Assembly (NCBI GenBank): GCA_963930645.1
Contig: OZ005661.1
Coordinates: 196,205,532 to 196,269,531, forward strand
From: Salticus scenicus
Lineage: Eukaryota > Arthropoda > Arachnida > Araneae > Salticidae
DNA length: 64,000 nt
Direction: 5' to 3'
Position numbers and translations under genes: made by a program. Shown piece after piece: positions 45,975 to 58,867 of this stretch; within the stretch, counting starts at the first letter, position 1, and every line of letters starts with the position of its first letter. The notes beneath the pieces are model-generated. The model made no database searches and was not told the DNA's origin. It was given only the letters and a program-made list of their open reading frames with translations.

Positions 45975-46992
45975 TTACTTTCCGAACACTATAGTGAGGA
46001 AAGTATTGTAATCATGTCAAAAATCCGAATTCGAGATTTTGATGTTTCTATACGTTTTGAGGTCCCCTGAGTCCGTTTTCACTATTTTTACGATGATGTA
46101 TGTATGTGTGTGTGTATGTGTGTATGTATGTGAGTGAACACGCTAGCGTCTAAACGCTTTGTTCGATTAACCTGAAAGTTGGTACGCATATTGTAAGTCA
46201 CCATAGTACGAACCCTATAGATTTTGGTGAATCTAGCACTTATAGTTTTTTTACAGGGACACAAAGAAAAATTCTTTATCATTATGGCCTATGGGAGCAA
46301 AATCTTAAAAGTGCGATAGCATCTAAACGCCTTATTCAATTGAGCAAAACTTTTATACACATATTATAGATCACAAATACTCAATCTGTATAGATTTTGG
46401 AGAATCTAGCACTTATAGTTATTTTACAGGGACACAAAGAAAAATTCTTTATTATTATGCCTATGGGGCCAAATTTTTAAAAATGTGATAGCGTCTAAAC
46501 GCCTTATTAATCCGAGCAAAAAATTTTTACACATGTTATAGATCACAGTTGAACTAACTGTATAGATTTTGGTGAATCTAGCACTTACAGTTTTTTTACA
46601 GGGACACAAAGAAAAATTCTTTATCATTATGGCCTATGGGACTAAATTTTTAAAAGTACGATAGCATCTAAACGCCTTATTGAATTCAGCTGAAAATTTA
46701 TATGAGTATTATAAATCACTGTTGCACTAACTATAAGCATTTTGGTGAATCTAGCATTTATAGGTTTTTACAGGGACACGACGAAAATTTCTTTATCATT
46801 ATGATCTATGGGCTCAAAGTTCTGTAGCGTTAAATAAAACAACGTGTAATAGATGGAGAAAAATACTGAAACACTCTATTATGGTTTTCTCTCTTTTGTT
46901 TGTTTAACAACTACTCTTTCTTTACTTTATCTACAAAACTGTTAATTACTCAATGTTCGGTAAGTCGAGTGGAGTCACTCCAGATTTTTTTG
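45975..46992 (+). repeat. Hairpin-capped repeat family A, copy 2
   Basis: Same order as 5976-6990: TTTACTTTCCGAACACTATA hairpin, TG run (46098-46134), then ~170-bp units with GTCTAAACGC and TTTTACAGGGACACAAAG, ending GGAGTCACTCCAGATTTTTT. It has about one more internal unit than copy 1. Frames at 46088-46282 and 46424-46627 derive from the units. Confidence 0.8.
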
Positions 46993-49020
46993 TCTCATAA
47001 CCATGTACATGCAAAGCGATAGACATTTTCTGAAGATGGTTTGATGGGGTTCTGGACATCTTAAATGGTAAGTATAAATTTATCGACATTTTTTCTTTTT
47101 TCTTTACTTTTTTTTTTTTTTTTTTTTATCAGAACCAAAACTTTCGGCTATTGACTATAAAAGAAAATATTACGGAACAAAATATCTTTTGTAAAATAAA
47201 ATTTAATAATAAACTTTACAAGTCGCAAAAAGGTAGAAAATAAAAAACTTTTTGTTATCTATTCATTATTTACTCAGAAAATAATAAAAACGTCTATGAA
47301 ATTATTTGAAAATGATTAACTGTTATTGTTGTTGCTCACATTTAATTTAAATTTACATAAATTACAGTGATACTTAATCCTAAAACGAATTAAATGAAAG
47401 GGACACATTCCGATAAAAATTGCTGCCATTAGTGAAAGGCATTTATAGAGGCAGCATATGATTATGGCGGAATTCTGCATGAATTAACGGTATTTGCCAT
47501 GTAAGTGTGAATACAGTTTATGTGTGTTTCCACAACATAAGATTTATCAGCCAAATCAACAATTTGCAGCGATAGTTCTCGTAGAATGTAGCTACTGTAT
47601 ACTTATTTATGCATACAGCAGTTCATTTATATACCCGATGCAGGATTTATACGTTAAGTGCATGCATAAAATGAAAGATACCTAATTCTGATCATCAAAT
47701 TAATTAATAAATGATTGTGGAATACATATACTTTATTCACAATCGATTTTAATGAAAAGTTATTTTTACATGAAATAATTCATGAAATCAATTAATTTCA
47801 TAATGTGCATCTTTAATAGAGGAATTGTTAAAAACAATTTAACTTCGAGTAAAACTGTGACATTATCATTTAGATAATAATTGTACAAAAGCTCCGTTAT
47901 AAAGAAAATTCTGGATATAACGGCAATATTAATATTTATAATAATAAAATGATATATATGAATGGCAAGGCGCTAAATATACATGAATGTTTGGTACATC
48001 TAAGTTAATATTTATAACGCTTATGATATATTTTTTTGTTTGAGTAGTACACAATATAAAATATTGCACGAGACTGGCAGTTTTTATTACACCATTCTTA
48101 TTTATATATTTAATTTAAAAAATATCAATACACATAAATTTTGTTTGATGAATTTAAATAAAAAAAAAACTACGATTCTGCTACTTTCTTTTATTCTTCT
48201 GTTATGGAATTTTCTTCGCTAAAGAATCAGCCCTTTCCGAAGTCTTTAAATTTGAATTTTTCCCTCTTTGTTTGTCTAAAGTTTTTACTTCATTTCATTT
48301 ATTCATATACTGTGCTTTTCAGAACTACTAATACAGTTAAAGCCATGTATTAATTTCTACTTTGTAATATATTTGTATTCAATAGAAAATGAAAATAAAA
48401 AATGTATTTTTCAGAATTATATCAGGCTTATAATCCTAGTGTAGTCAATCGAACTTAATCCACATAATCACAACCACAACATTAATAATATATTTTTTTA
48501 ATATATCTAAAACGAATGGAAGAGTATTTCGAAAACATTCTTGTCATTCTACCAACTTCGCCGAAGTTCTAAATTCAAACGTTGTTGCTAAGTTTTGAAA
48601 ATTTATAATAATTTTATATGATAAGGTAAAGCTAGGAGTGTTTGCGCACAATTAAACAAAATCTTATAAAAAATCTAAATTAAAATTTTTTGCCAAACTG
48701 TTGGTGCATAGCTTTGAAGTGCTCCTTCTTCTACGCATTTCCATTACTATTTTGTTGCAGTACTATGATTTAAAGCAACAGCTGTGATAAAATCAAGAGA
48801 GGTATTTTGCGCAATCTCAATATAAGCTAAGATTTTTACTACAATAAAATTGTTTAAAATAATAATTGTACATAAATGGCATTGGTATAAGGTTTTTGTA
48901 AACAAATATTTTTGTATTACATGTAGGTATTTCAATTTAACAATTAAAAAAAATTAAAAAGGATTAATTATTTTTATTTAAAATAAATTAATTAATTAAA
49001 GAAGCATATAAAAAAACAAG
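46993..49020. other. No gene seen
   Basis: AT-rich, with a poly-T at 47107-47127. Short frames at 47494 and 48040 lack recognisable domains. Confidence 0.5.
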
Positions 49021-49024
49021 ACTA

Positions 49025-50153
49025 CACTGTAAATGAAAACGTCTTAAATTCAGTTAATAAAGTGTCTTAAACAGATGGTCATTTTTTAAGCGAAAAAAAT
49101 ATGTCTTACTTTTTAAGACAGCTTTCTGCATCTGAAATTAAGACTCTGCAAATGTCTTAAAACAACGCCATCTTTTTTAGGTTTAAAAACACCGCCATGT
49201 TAGGCTTAAAAAATCTGCCATTTTTAAAGCCTTTTTTTAAATAAATAAGTAAATAAAGGTGGCGTACGATTCTGCTTTTCTGTTTAAAATATATTTTCGA
49301 ATTATCTAGAGCACTAATAAAATATAATAATTAATTAAAAAAAAAAAAAAAAAACCACTACCAGTCCTTGAGATTGAACTCGCGATCTTAGGTACCACAG
49401 ATGAGCGTACTTGCCAACCACGCCACGACATCACACCGAAAGTGTCGATAATATATACTTTAATATTCGCGAAATAAATTATAGTGTTAGAATATAATCA
49501 GTATTTTTGTTTCTTAAAACTATCCAGATTAAATCTAAAGCTCAATATATATTAATTCTATTAAATTTTATGTGTAGAAGTTTAGAATTTCGTAAAATAT
49601 AAACGAATAATATATCAAAACCTCAGACTGATGTTTTGAAAACGATTTCTTTTTATAAACTGCTATTTGAAAGAAAAAAAAAATAAATGTCAGAAAAATT
49701 TTGTTTTACTTCCAGGTACAGGTAAAAATGTTTAAAAAAAAAGAATTTTAAATCGAAAAAGATTAAAAAAAAAAAAGCAGCTATTTACAAATTGTGTAAG
49801 ATTAGTTTGAAATTCACTTTCTTAGCTACAAGTTATTCTTCAGCAATAAGTTATTCTTCGGTACAAGTTCATCTTACTGTTTTTAATTCAATTAAATGAA
49901 CGAGCTTTAAATAAAAAGTAACATTTTTTATTTACATATTTATTTATTTTGTAACCAAATTATTTTTGCTCCGAAAAATGTTTTTTTATTACGTATTTCA
50001 AGCATAATTCCACGCAAATAAGATAACGACATTTACCATTTATGCATATTTGTTATGTTAAATTTTAAACTTTTCTAATAAGCTTATTTAAATTTCACAA
50101 ATAAACGTCTTAAATAACGCGATTTTTGTAATTTATTTTATTATTTTAAGCTT

Positions 50154-50190
<37 letters not shown>

Positions 50191-50469
50191 GATAGCATAT
50201 TTAATTAAATAAAAGTAATTAAAATAAGTATTTTTATCTATTTATTGAAATTTGATATATTTAAATTATTTTATTTAAGGGAATTGAAAAAAATCTCAAA
50301 CTAGAAGTAAAATCAGAGTGATTAGCCTTTCTCACTTGACATGATTTTCGGAAAAATCTCACGAATAAAAATACTTATTAAAAATTTTTATTTATTTATT
50401 AAAAAAAAAAAAAAAGAGAGAGAGAGAGAGACGGAGAGATTTAATTTTTTGATATTTGCATTATAATTT

Positions 50470-50508
<39 letters not shown>

Positions 50509-50832
50509 GCTGCATTGTTAAAAAATTCTTAAAAGTAATCATCATTGTTTTAAAATAGTATCTTGATATGAAAAAAAAACGAGTAAGACGAAGATGATTT
50601 TGATTTTCATTGATAGATGGCGCCACTACTAATAATTAACGATGAAATGTGAAATGATTTATTTTAAATGTCTTACTTTAAGACACTTTTGCCCTACCAG
50701 TTTATTAAGACACAAAAGTGTCTTGAATTAAGATATCTATTATGTCTGCACTTCATATTAAGACATTTACGTGTCTGAAATGCATTTTCAGACATTTTTT
50801 TGTCTTACTTTAAGACACCTTTATTTGCAGTG
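49025..50832. mobile_element. 1.8-kb CACTG-ended non-autonomous DNA element
   Basis: Left CACTGTAAATGAAAACGTCT, right mirror CACTGCAAATAAAGGTGTCT, with TA on both sides (49023-49024, 50833-50834). Many AAGACA/TGTCTT motifs crowd both ends (about 49040-49170 and 50665-50820). The middle is AT-rich with long A tracts (50158-50187, 50471-50504) and carries a tRNA-like segment. No transposase. Confidence 0.8.
49362..49440 (-). repeat. tRNA-derived sequence (pseudogene or SINE head)
   Basis: Minus strand has TGGCGTGGTTGG (box A-like) and GAGTTCAATCTC (box B-like) at normal spacing for a tRNA. The anticodon arm does not form a standard 7-base loop, so this is not a working tRNA gene. A poly-A/T tract adjoins (49338-49354). 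Confidence 0.55.
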
Positions 50833-50936
50833 TACATAATAAAAGTAATATTTTGTAGCTAAATAATATATTTAACTTAAAATTAATAAAGTTCCTTCTC
50901 AGTTTGAATGATTTCTTGTTTGTTGACCTAATCCGT

Positions 50937-51172
50937 CGTGCCCACCAGCGGCCGAGCGGTTCTGCGCTCAAAGCTGGTAGATGGGAGGTGCCGGGTTCGA
51001 TCCCAGGTCGCGCTCATCGACCTAGCCGTTCGGAGTTTTCCGTGGTTTCCTCCGAAACTTGCGTAAATACGGGCTAGGACCCCTTAGAAAGACCCCCACG
51101 GAGGGCATTCCCCCTCTAGGCCTAGGACACATCAGGAGTCAATCGGCCTTAAATCCTACAACCAACCAACCA
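50937..51172 (+). mobile_element. Complete tRNA-derived SINE
   Basis: Flanked by ACCTAATCCGT on both sides (50926-50936 and 51173-51183), an 11-bp perfect target duplication. Head: GCGGCCGAGCGGTTCTGCGC (box A, Leu/Ser-like GGCCGAGCGGT) and GGTTCGATCCC (box B, 50994-51004). Body: GTTTTCCGTGGTTTCC and GGGCTAGGACCCC. Tail: AACC repeats. Internal pol III promoter boxes are intact. Much higher GC than its surroundings. Confidence 0.9.
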
Positions 51173-51183
51173 ACCTAATCCGT

Positions 51184-51620
51184 TGTCCATAATCGTTGCA
51201 CTCGTCGTTATAAATGATGCCACTTTCATGCGACTACCTGCCAAGATAAAAAAGATGATAAAAGTTATTTTCAAATGAGTTGATATGTATTCATTTTCAA
51301 CGTTTTCTTAATCCGTTTTGCAAAATAATTATTTGTAATAAAACGTAAACTTTTCATTAATTTTGTTTTCCGCTAAGGAAACATTCATGTATTTTAACTA
51401 ATTTTACGTATCGAGAAATATTTTACGCCATAGTAATAAATAAATAAATAAATAAAGTACGATGCTATAGTGATTTACAAGAAAATTATGTACGATGTTA
51501 ATAATATTTAAAATTGAATGTTTATAGAAAATCACATAAAAATTCTCAAGTTCATACGCATAGCTTTATGAATGCATGTCCATCTGGTGAAATATATGCC
51601 CTAAAACGATTGATACACCC

Positions 51621-51655
<35 letters not shown>

Positions 51656-52285
51656 AGAAAAAATATTAAATTTTTATACTCTCTAAAACATAAAGAATGA
51701 TATCGAACAATAGAATGATATCGAACAATAGAATATTGGCATATCTTTCTTTGAACATGCCAAAATGAAGCCGACCTCTAAAAGGTAAAAATTGTCTTCG
51801 AAAATAAAAAGTTTTCACTTTCTTTTAAAATTATATTTTCCGAAATCATTCAGCACCTTTTGCTGATTTTTCCGAAAAGAAGAGAGAGAGAAAGAGAGAA
51901 AGAGAGTAAAAGGGAAAAAAGAAAGAAAAAAAAGCAATGTGGGGTAAAGCCGATTAGAAGAAAGTGTATTTTGCCAAGCAATAAGTAACGGGGAAACTAT
52001 TATGTTATATTAAAAATAAATTTAAATAAAATAAGATTTTAAAAAGTGAAACCGAAGCGTATTTTCGATTTCTAAATAATAAACATTAAATTTTGTACGA
52101 AACAGAATTCAATTTAGAACGACAGGACTTTTATTGTCATCTGTTTTCCATATAAAGACGTGTTAAATGAGTTGTGTGGCTTAACAATAGTTACAATATA
52201 ATATTCCTAAAATTTATTTCGTGCTTTATTTATTTATTTATTTATTATATTTTTTGACTTGATACACCATAAAATTGAAAAAAAA

Positions 52286-52318
<33 letters not shown>

Positions 52319-53038
52319 CAGTTTAACTAAATATACAAAACGCGTAAATAAATAATAAGAAAAAAAAATGAAAAAGAAAAGAAACAGAGAAAAGAAACAG
52401 ACGAAACGTCTTGAAGGGGTCTCTTTTGTCTAAAAAAAATCGTCCTAAAAATAAATCATGAATGAATTAACAAATAATAAATAAACAGCAAAAAATGATA
52501 GAAATATATTCAAATGTCAAAAACACTGTATCTATATACCAATTTTTAAATAAAAATGAGCAATTTCTTTCTTTTTTTTTATTATTATTATTAATTTATT
52601 TAATCCACAAAATAAAAGTAAAACCTTTCATAATGTTTCCATGCAATTCCTTCTACTAGATACTTTGGATAAAAACACATCTTACTCTTTTAATCGTTAA
52701 GCATTCATCGAAAATCTACTTCAACTTGATGCTGACATAAAAAGTCTTTCTAGAATCGTTATTTATTTTCGGCAAGAATATTTAATGCTCATGATTGTAA
52801 TGACCACTATTCTTCTCTCGTAATCCAAATTTGTAATCCTTTTCAGAACACGTCACGTAACAAATGACCGACTTATAATTTTCCCAAGATACAGTATGTA
52901 GCAACCATTGTGTTATTTTTTGTAAGGTATTTAATGTTAACAGGAGATAAGAAACGATTTATAAATAGATATCTAACGTAGAATATAATACTAACGGAAT
53001 AAATTGAATTACGAAATTATATATCGCAGACTTGCTAT

Positions 53039-53072
<34 letters not shown>

Positions 53073-53570
53073 TTTAGAATATGTTTTTGACTTTATTTTT
53101 GTTTTGAAAACAAATATAAAGGTTTTATTTCTATATAAATAATATAAAGCATGTACACATTCACCAGTTTTATTTGCAAGGTGGGTGACTATATTATAAA
53201 TTCTCAAATTATTGATTAAATTATTGATTGAAAAACAATTCAATTGATCAAATAATTAAATAAAATCATTTAATAGTTTCCTTTATTTTCTTTCTTACTT
53301 TTTCCTGTTTTTTTTTAATATGCAGAAAATAATTAAAAATTGAAAATGTAGCAGATTTTTCAAATTAAAATATTAATAATAATGATCAACTTTTTTCTTT
53401 TTAGGTATTTTCGAATGTGAAAAATTATTACCTAGCTTTACGTAAGAAATATATCTAAACTGTTATATACTGTCCTAGATTAACTTAAAAATTCAATAGT
53501 AAAAAATATCGGCGTTAGAAAAAGTAGGTACTAGATTTATTTATTTATTATTATTTTTACAAACAATTAT
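51184..53570. other. No gene; many homopolymer tracts
   Basis: Poly-A 51624-51653, GA-rich 51880-51912, poly-T 52287-52318 and poly-T 53041-53069. No coding or recognised repeat. Confidence 0.5.
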
Positions 53571-53970
53571 ACCCAAAAATTCCTCGCCAAATAGTGTCAA
53601 AAATTTAAAAATCGCCAAACGGGTCATATACTAAAGCTGTAAAGCAAAAGGATTTAGGTATTACAAATACCTTTCTGTTCTAAAAAATAAAAAATAAATA
53701 TATAAATAAAAATAAAAATATATAAATAAAATACCGGTTTTTAGCATAATGTTTCACTTAAAAAAATAATATTGTTGTATTAAATATTATACATTTCAAT
53801 TTGATATTAAATTTTAGGATTTTTATAACATTTTTATGCACTTTTCTTTTGTTATTCACTATTAATAATCCCATTCAGTGAAAGGCATAGCAGCGAATTA
53901 GTGGGCGGGGCCTCGCAGGAGATAATAAGTGAAGCGAGTCGGGGTTGGCGAGCAAAGCGAGCATTAAAAA
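53570..53970 (+). repeat. Possible diverged family F fragment
   Basis: AAAAATTTAAAAATCGCCAA then ATACTAAAGCTGTA resembles 12400-12450. The end (GTGAAGCGAGTCGGGG, GCGAGCAAAGCGAGC) recalls the CCAGCGAAGC terminus only loosely. Confidence 0.35.
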
Positions 53971-54069
53971 TGGTTGTTCCCACAAAGATTTGATTATTTT
54001 ATATCCTGATTACAGTAAGCTGTGTCTTATGTATTATGTCTAGTTTTCTAGACATGACATTTCGCTGTA

Positions 54070-54215
54070 CACTGTAAAAAAATATGTCCCATATCCAAAA
54101 AGTCTCTTTAATTTGAGAAAACACGCGTAATTTGCGAAAAAATTACGTTGTTAGAACGTATTTTCTGAAATTACAGAGAATTCCTGACAGCAAATAAGAC
54201 ATTATTTTTACAGTT
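54070..54215. mobile_element. 146-bp CACTG-ended MITE
   Basis: Left CACTGTAAAAAAATATGTC, right mirror AACTGTAAAAATAATGTCT, with TA flanks (54068-54069, 54216-54217). Confidence 0.75.
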
Positions 54216-54370
54216 TACATAAATGACATCGGTGGTAGTGGCAGTACAGTGCATTTTTTTCCCCTTATTCTATAGAATGGAGAGATATGAAGTCTTATCT
54301 TTACTTTCTTCTATGTATCGAAGAAGAAAATATAGGACTGAAGAAATGTTTCCACCCCCGGTTTTCGACC
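54216..54370 (+). repeat. Coding-like segment, copy 1 (pair with 58325-58480)
   Basis: One frame reads RMERYEVLSLLSSMYRRRKY then TEEMFPPPVFD. The other copy reads RTERYQVVSLLSSKYLRRKY then TGEIFPPPVFD. Domain unknown. In about 32 codons I count roughly three silent and eight replacement differences, which does not suggest selection on protein. It may be a TE-derived piece or a dead exon. Confidence 0.5.
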
Positions 54371-54752
54371 CAACATGTTATAATAAAAACCGTTTTTTTT
54401 TTCTTTTTTCTTTTTTTTTTTTTAACTTTTAAAAATATGCATTCTATTCTCATACAAATAAACAAATTTTAAAGAGCAAATTTTGGCAATATACGGGTAT
54501 AAAAAGGAAATTAATTTTATACTTTAACTTAAAAATTAACTATATCAAGATAGTTTTTATCGGAATTTCTTTCGTTTTCGCATGTAATTTCTCTTGTTGG
54601 TACATACTAAGTTCTTTGTGCTGCAGTAAATATAAAAATATTAACATATCTTTTTTTGAACACAAATTCATATTCAGTATAGAATATAGTAAGGGAATCT
54701 TTCACTATTTGTTTATAGTTAGAAATTGAACGACTTGTATTTGAAACTATGT

Positions 54753-54787
<35 letters not shown>

Positions 54788-55544
54788 TGCGCAAAATTTA
54801 AATAGACTACACAAAGTGTTAACTATTTTAAATGTAATATACAGGACTATTTAAACTTAATCAAGCAATATTAAAGTGGAGGTAGAAATTTTCTTAAAAA
54901 TATGAAATTCTATTTTTATGTTCAACGAGACTTAAATGTTTCAAAAATGTCGCTACGGGTGCTTCTTCCTGCCTCTCAGATAAAGACATTTCTTAAATCA
55001 TTATCAACTGTTTTCAATGTAAATTTTAAAGTATTCAAAAACAATACATCCAGGAACGACCAAAAAGTCCTACTTATTCCACAAAGTCCTATTTATTTAT
55101 TTATTATTATTATTATTTTTCGTTGTTTAAATGAAGGAAATTCGTATAATTTTTACATTTACATAAAGTATATATATATATATATATATACATAAACTGA
55201 TAATGGAATAAAAAATATAGGATGTTATGAACCCTGTAGCTATTATCGTGCACTTTAAATTATAATATTATGTGTTTATAGTATTTCAGGATGATACAAA
55301 GTAGCCAGCAAAATTTTATTTTCATAAGCACCATATTTACTTAATTATATATAGATGTATATATTCTTAATATTACAATAAACCAACCACATTAATTTAC
55401 TCCAGAATTAAATGCTTTATAGATAAATTTATGTTTTCATTAAATTTTATAAATCAAGTAATTGGTTATTTACATAATATTTTTAGATTGCATGTTTACA
55501 TTACTTTAATATTTTCTTTGACTGCAATATTTCCTTTCTAATGC
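54371..55544. other. No gene seen
   Basis: Poly-T tracts at 54758-54784, a TTA run near 55093-55115 and a TA run near 55169-55190. Nothing else recognised. Confidence 0.45.
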
Positions 55545-56110
55545 TTTATAACAAAGTTGAAAGATATACAGTCGAACCTCGTTAACGTGAATCTCAAGGT
55601 GGATAAAAATTTGTTCATGTTATCAGTATTTCATGTTAATAGTAACTAATCTTCATTTTGACGGGGATTGTGGAAACAGTTCATGTTAAAAGTAATTCAC
55701 GTTAACAGTGTTCACGTTAACGAGGTATCACTGTATATGAACTCTATTAGTCTGTCTGCATGACCACGCTTTTATTTTCTTAAGAGTATTTAGAATATTG
55801 TGGATCTGCAATTCAAAATCACTATGAATCACTTTTTCCTACTGAAAACTCTATATATACAAATAATGTTTTGTGTAGAAAGAATGATAAAATGATTCGA
55901 ATACAATATTGTCTCTGAGAGATGGTTAAAAATATTTTAATATCACATACTAGATTAAGCATAAGGAAATTATCATATGTCAATTCTGATTTCCGAAAGT
56001 ATGTTTTACATAGACTAGAATATAATTGGAATTTACGAATGAATTACAGGGCTACACAAAAATATTCAGATGGATTTTGAGTTATGAAAGCAGATTGCTT
56101 TGATTTTTTT
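55545..56110 (+). repeat. Diverged copy of hairpin-capped family D, split by a MITE
   Basis: ATAACAAAGTTGAAAGATA, then, after the MITE, AGTCTGTCTGCATGACCACG, and later TTACAGGGCTACACAAAAAT and ATTCAGATGGATTTTGAG. This keeps the order hairpin, GTCT run, subunit end found at 18.7-22.2 kb. Confidence 0.55.
55569..55733. mobile_element. Tigger/pogo-type MITE, 165 bp
   Basis: Left CAGTCGAACCTCGTTAACGT, right mirror TTCACGTTAACGAGGTATCA then CTG. TA on both sides (55567-55568, 55734-55735). CAGT.GAACCTCGTTAA ends are typical of pogo/Tigger members of Tc1/mariner. Confidence 0.8.
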
Positions 56111-57930
56111 TTTTAAACTTATGTTATTAAACTTGCTTACTGTTTTACTGGATTTTTAATACATAATATACTGTGGATATAATTTTTAAGCAATGTATAG
56201 GAGTACACAAAAGCAGTATATGGTTGCACTTTTTGTGCAGATGTAAAGCTCAGATAATATATATTGTAAAACCATTTTCTTCATTGTGAAGGAATTTCTT
56301 CACATATATTAGTTTTGTTTACAGTTTCAAATCAATTTAATAATTATTATTATACTTTCAATGAATAAAATTCATATTAAAATATCTATCGAAATTCTAA
56401 ATTATCTTTAATATTTAATCTCACTTGTCTCTCTATAAATAAATACCTTAATTCTAATAATATTTTACCTGTTAATCTGTTAAATAAATCTGTTGAGAAC
56501 AAAAACGTATTCCTTAAGATTAATAATTTATTCCTGCTAATCTAAATGTTTTTTCCTTTTTTTTTTTTTTTTTTTGTTAAATAACTCTTTTTCAGAATTC
56601 TATTCCATTCTTACAAAGCTAAATCGTTTTATAAAATAAAATAAAAATGTTATTTTCCTCTTTTAACTGATGCTTATCCATAAGTTACATTTCATTCTTT
56701 TCAGTTGCGTCTATTTATAATAGCTAAGTCTATTTATTATAGCTAAATTGAGCAATAATGTCTGTTGAAATATAATTAAATGGTAATTTATATTTTTTAA
56801 ATGATAGGATGTTGGAATAATTCACAGTCTTTTCTTCTCCCCATCTGCAGACGATTTTTTGAGACGAAGTGTTGACATAGGTGTTTGGCGTTAATTCTTT
56901 AACGGACATTCTAAATTCAAAATATTTATATTAATTTATTCGAGAGACAAAGGAATGTATTTGGTTATGAAATTGGAGATTTGTTTTTTTAATCTTAGCG
57001 TATTTCTTACACTTGAGACTGTCGTCAAGCGAACTACACACTTCGCTCCTAATCACTGATGTAGTAAATATTTATTTTTAAAACCTCTCTCTCTCACACA
57101 CACACACAATATACCTATTCCCTCTGTAAGTCAATCAGTAATATATGAAAAGCATTATAAATATTTGTTTACATTAATTCCTATACTGATTACGAAGCTT
57201 AAAAAATCTTCAAATAAAATATTTTAATGGACATTATCAACTGGTCAATTGTACATGGCTGTCATTTGAGCTTTAATTTAGGTTATGGTGGATAATTAAC
57301 TATTGCATAAATATCCTCTACATCCATATTAAAAAATTAAATATATTTTAACGTACCATCATAGATATAAGATTCACTAAATTCGAATAACACCATGTTT
57401 AATAATAGTTTGAAAATGTTTCATAATCTATGAAAACCACGTTGTTTTACTTTCTTGTTAATAATTATATTTCGTATTTAGGCGCCATCCATTGAACATA
57501 ATATATGTTTCATTTAAATTGCAAGGAAAATGGGAAAAAAAAGACGTTTTAATATCACTTTATACTTATGTATGTTATGTAATAAATGTTTAGCAGTTTA
57601 TGCCGGATAAATTTTTTCATTCATTTGGAAAGCCTATTAACTATGCCCTATTAAGTAAATTAAATTATTTCTGAAATAAATTTCACTTCCAGTTTCTTAT
57701 GCATAGTTACAGATATTTGCATGTTTTTATTATCTACTAATTAGATAATTGAGTGCGCCATTAAACTTTACAAGGCTTATGCCAAAGTCTGAGATAGTGA
57801 GGATTAATTACATATCATATCTATCGAATAAAAAAACGATATATTTGGAAAATTTAACTGTCTTTGAAATAAATGTGTAAAAATACTAAACGCCTCTTTT
57901 CAAATATTTCAATAAACATCTACAAAGATT
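56111..57930. other. No gene seen
   Basis: AT-rich, with a CT/CA microsatellite at 57087-57108. No feature supported. Confidence 0.5.
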
Positions 57931-57975
57931 TACTTAAAAAAAAAAAGAAAGAAAGAAAGAAAGAAAGAAAAAGAA
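57931..57975. repeat. GAAA microsatellite
   Basis: A-run followed by about seven GAAA repeats. Confidence 0.9.
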
Positions 57976-58215
57976 CTGTCTAAAAGGGTAAATATCAAGT
58001 TGTCCGGATCTTTAACTTTTTATTGTCTGGCATTTTCTGAAGAGATACGATAGCATTTTTAAAATAAGGAATAATTACGTGCGCTTTCAGAATAGAATAT
58101 GGACTACAATAGAACATCTATTTTGACCATAAAACAGTAGTCAAGAGAGATTATTTGCATGTTTGCAACGAAATATATTTTTAACGCCATTTTAAATTAA
58201 TAACTACGTTAATAA

Positions 58216-58545
58216 ATGCCTTTAAATTATACATATAAAAAAAAAAAAAGTTTTTTGAATTATTTGGCGAACATGAGTTTATCTGATAACGCTAAGGGTC
58301 TTGTCGCTCATGAAGAGCTAGAGCCACAGACGTACAAAACTGACAGCGGTGGCAATATAGTTTTAGTTCCCTTCTTCTTTAGAACAGAGAGATATCAAGT
58401 CGTATCTTTACTTTCTTCTAAATATCTAAGAAGGAAATATTGGACTGGAGAAATTTTTCCACCTCCGGTTTTCGATGGAATTATCAGTTTTCAAAAAGTA
58501 ATTAAAATTACTTTAATCCATTACTTGTTAATATATTGGAAATAA
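58216..58545 (+). repeat. Coding-like segment, copy 2
   Basis: A 109-codon frame. Residues ~20-90 include MSLSDNAKGLVAHEELEPQT and GGNIVLVPFFFRTERYQVVS, then the block shared with 54216-54370. The first ~19 residues come from a low-complexity A-rich stretch, so ATG at 58273 is a better start if it is coding. GTAATT at 58498 could be a splice donor. Unrecognised family. It could be an exon, a dead exon or TE-derived. Confidence 0.4.
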
Positions 58546-58636
58546 GTAATTTTAATTATTTTTAAATTAATTATTAGTAAACTGTGGACGACATGGAGAT
58601 CAAATCACTTTTACAGATTAAAAATTCTTACATGTA

Positions 58637-58849
58637 CAGTCGGTAACAAAAATATCCGAACACTAGCAAAAATTCTTATATAAAAAAGTACAATTAATAA
58701 TGTTTCGTTAAATAAATTCTTGTCGAATCCTGTTCTTAGTCAGACTAAGAACATGATTCGACAAGGATTTATTTAACAAAACAGTATTAACTCTAGCTTT
58801 TTTATATAGGATTTTTTTGCTAGTGTTCGGATACTTTTGTTACCGACTG
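58637..58849. mobile_element. Nearly perfect palindromic Tc1/mariner-type MITE
   Basis: Ends CAGTCGGTAACAAAAATATC and mirror, with ATCCGAACACTAGCAAAAA on one arm and TTTTTTTGCTAGTGTTCGGA on the other. TA on both sides (58635-58636, 58850-58851). The centre folds at TTCTTAGTCAGACTAAGAA. No coding. Confidence 0.9.
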
Positions 58850-58867
58850 TAGGCTTTTAAAATTAGC

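Noticed and set aside
49362..49440. Functional tRNA gene on the minus strand
   Set aside because: Box A and B-like motifs are present, but the anticodon arm and acceptor stem do not pair normally, and a poly-A tract adjoins. Better read as a tRNA-derived repeat.
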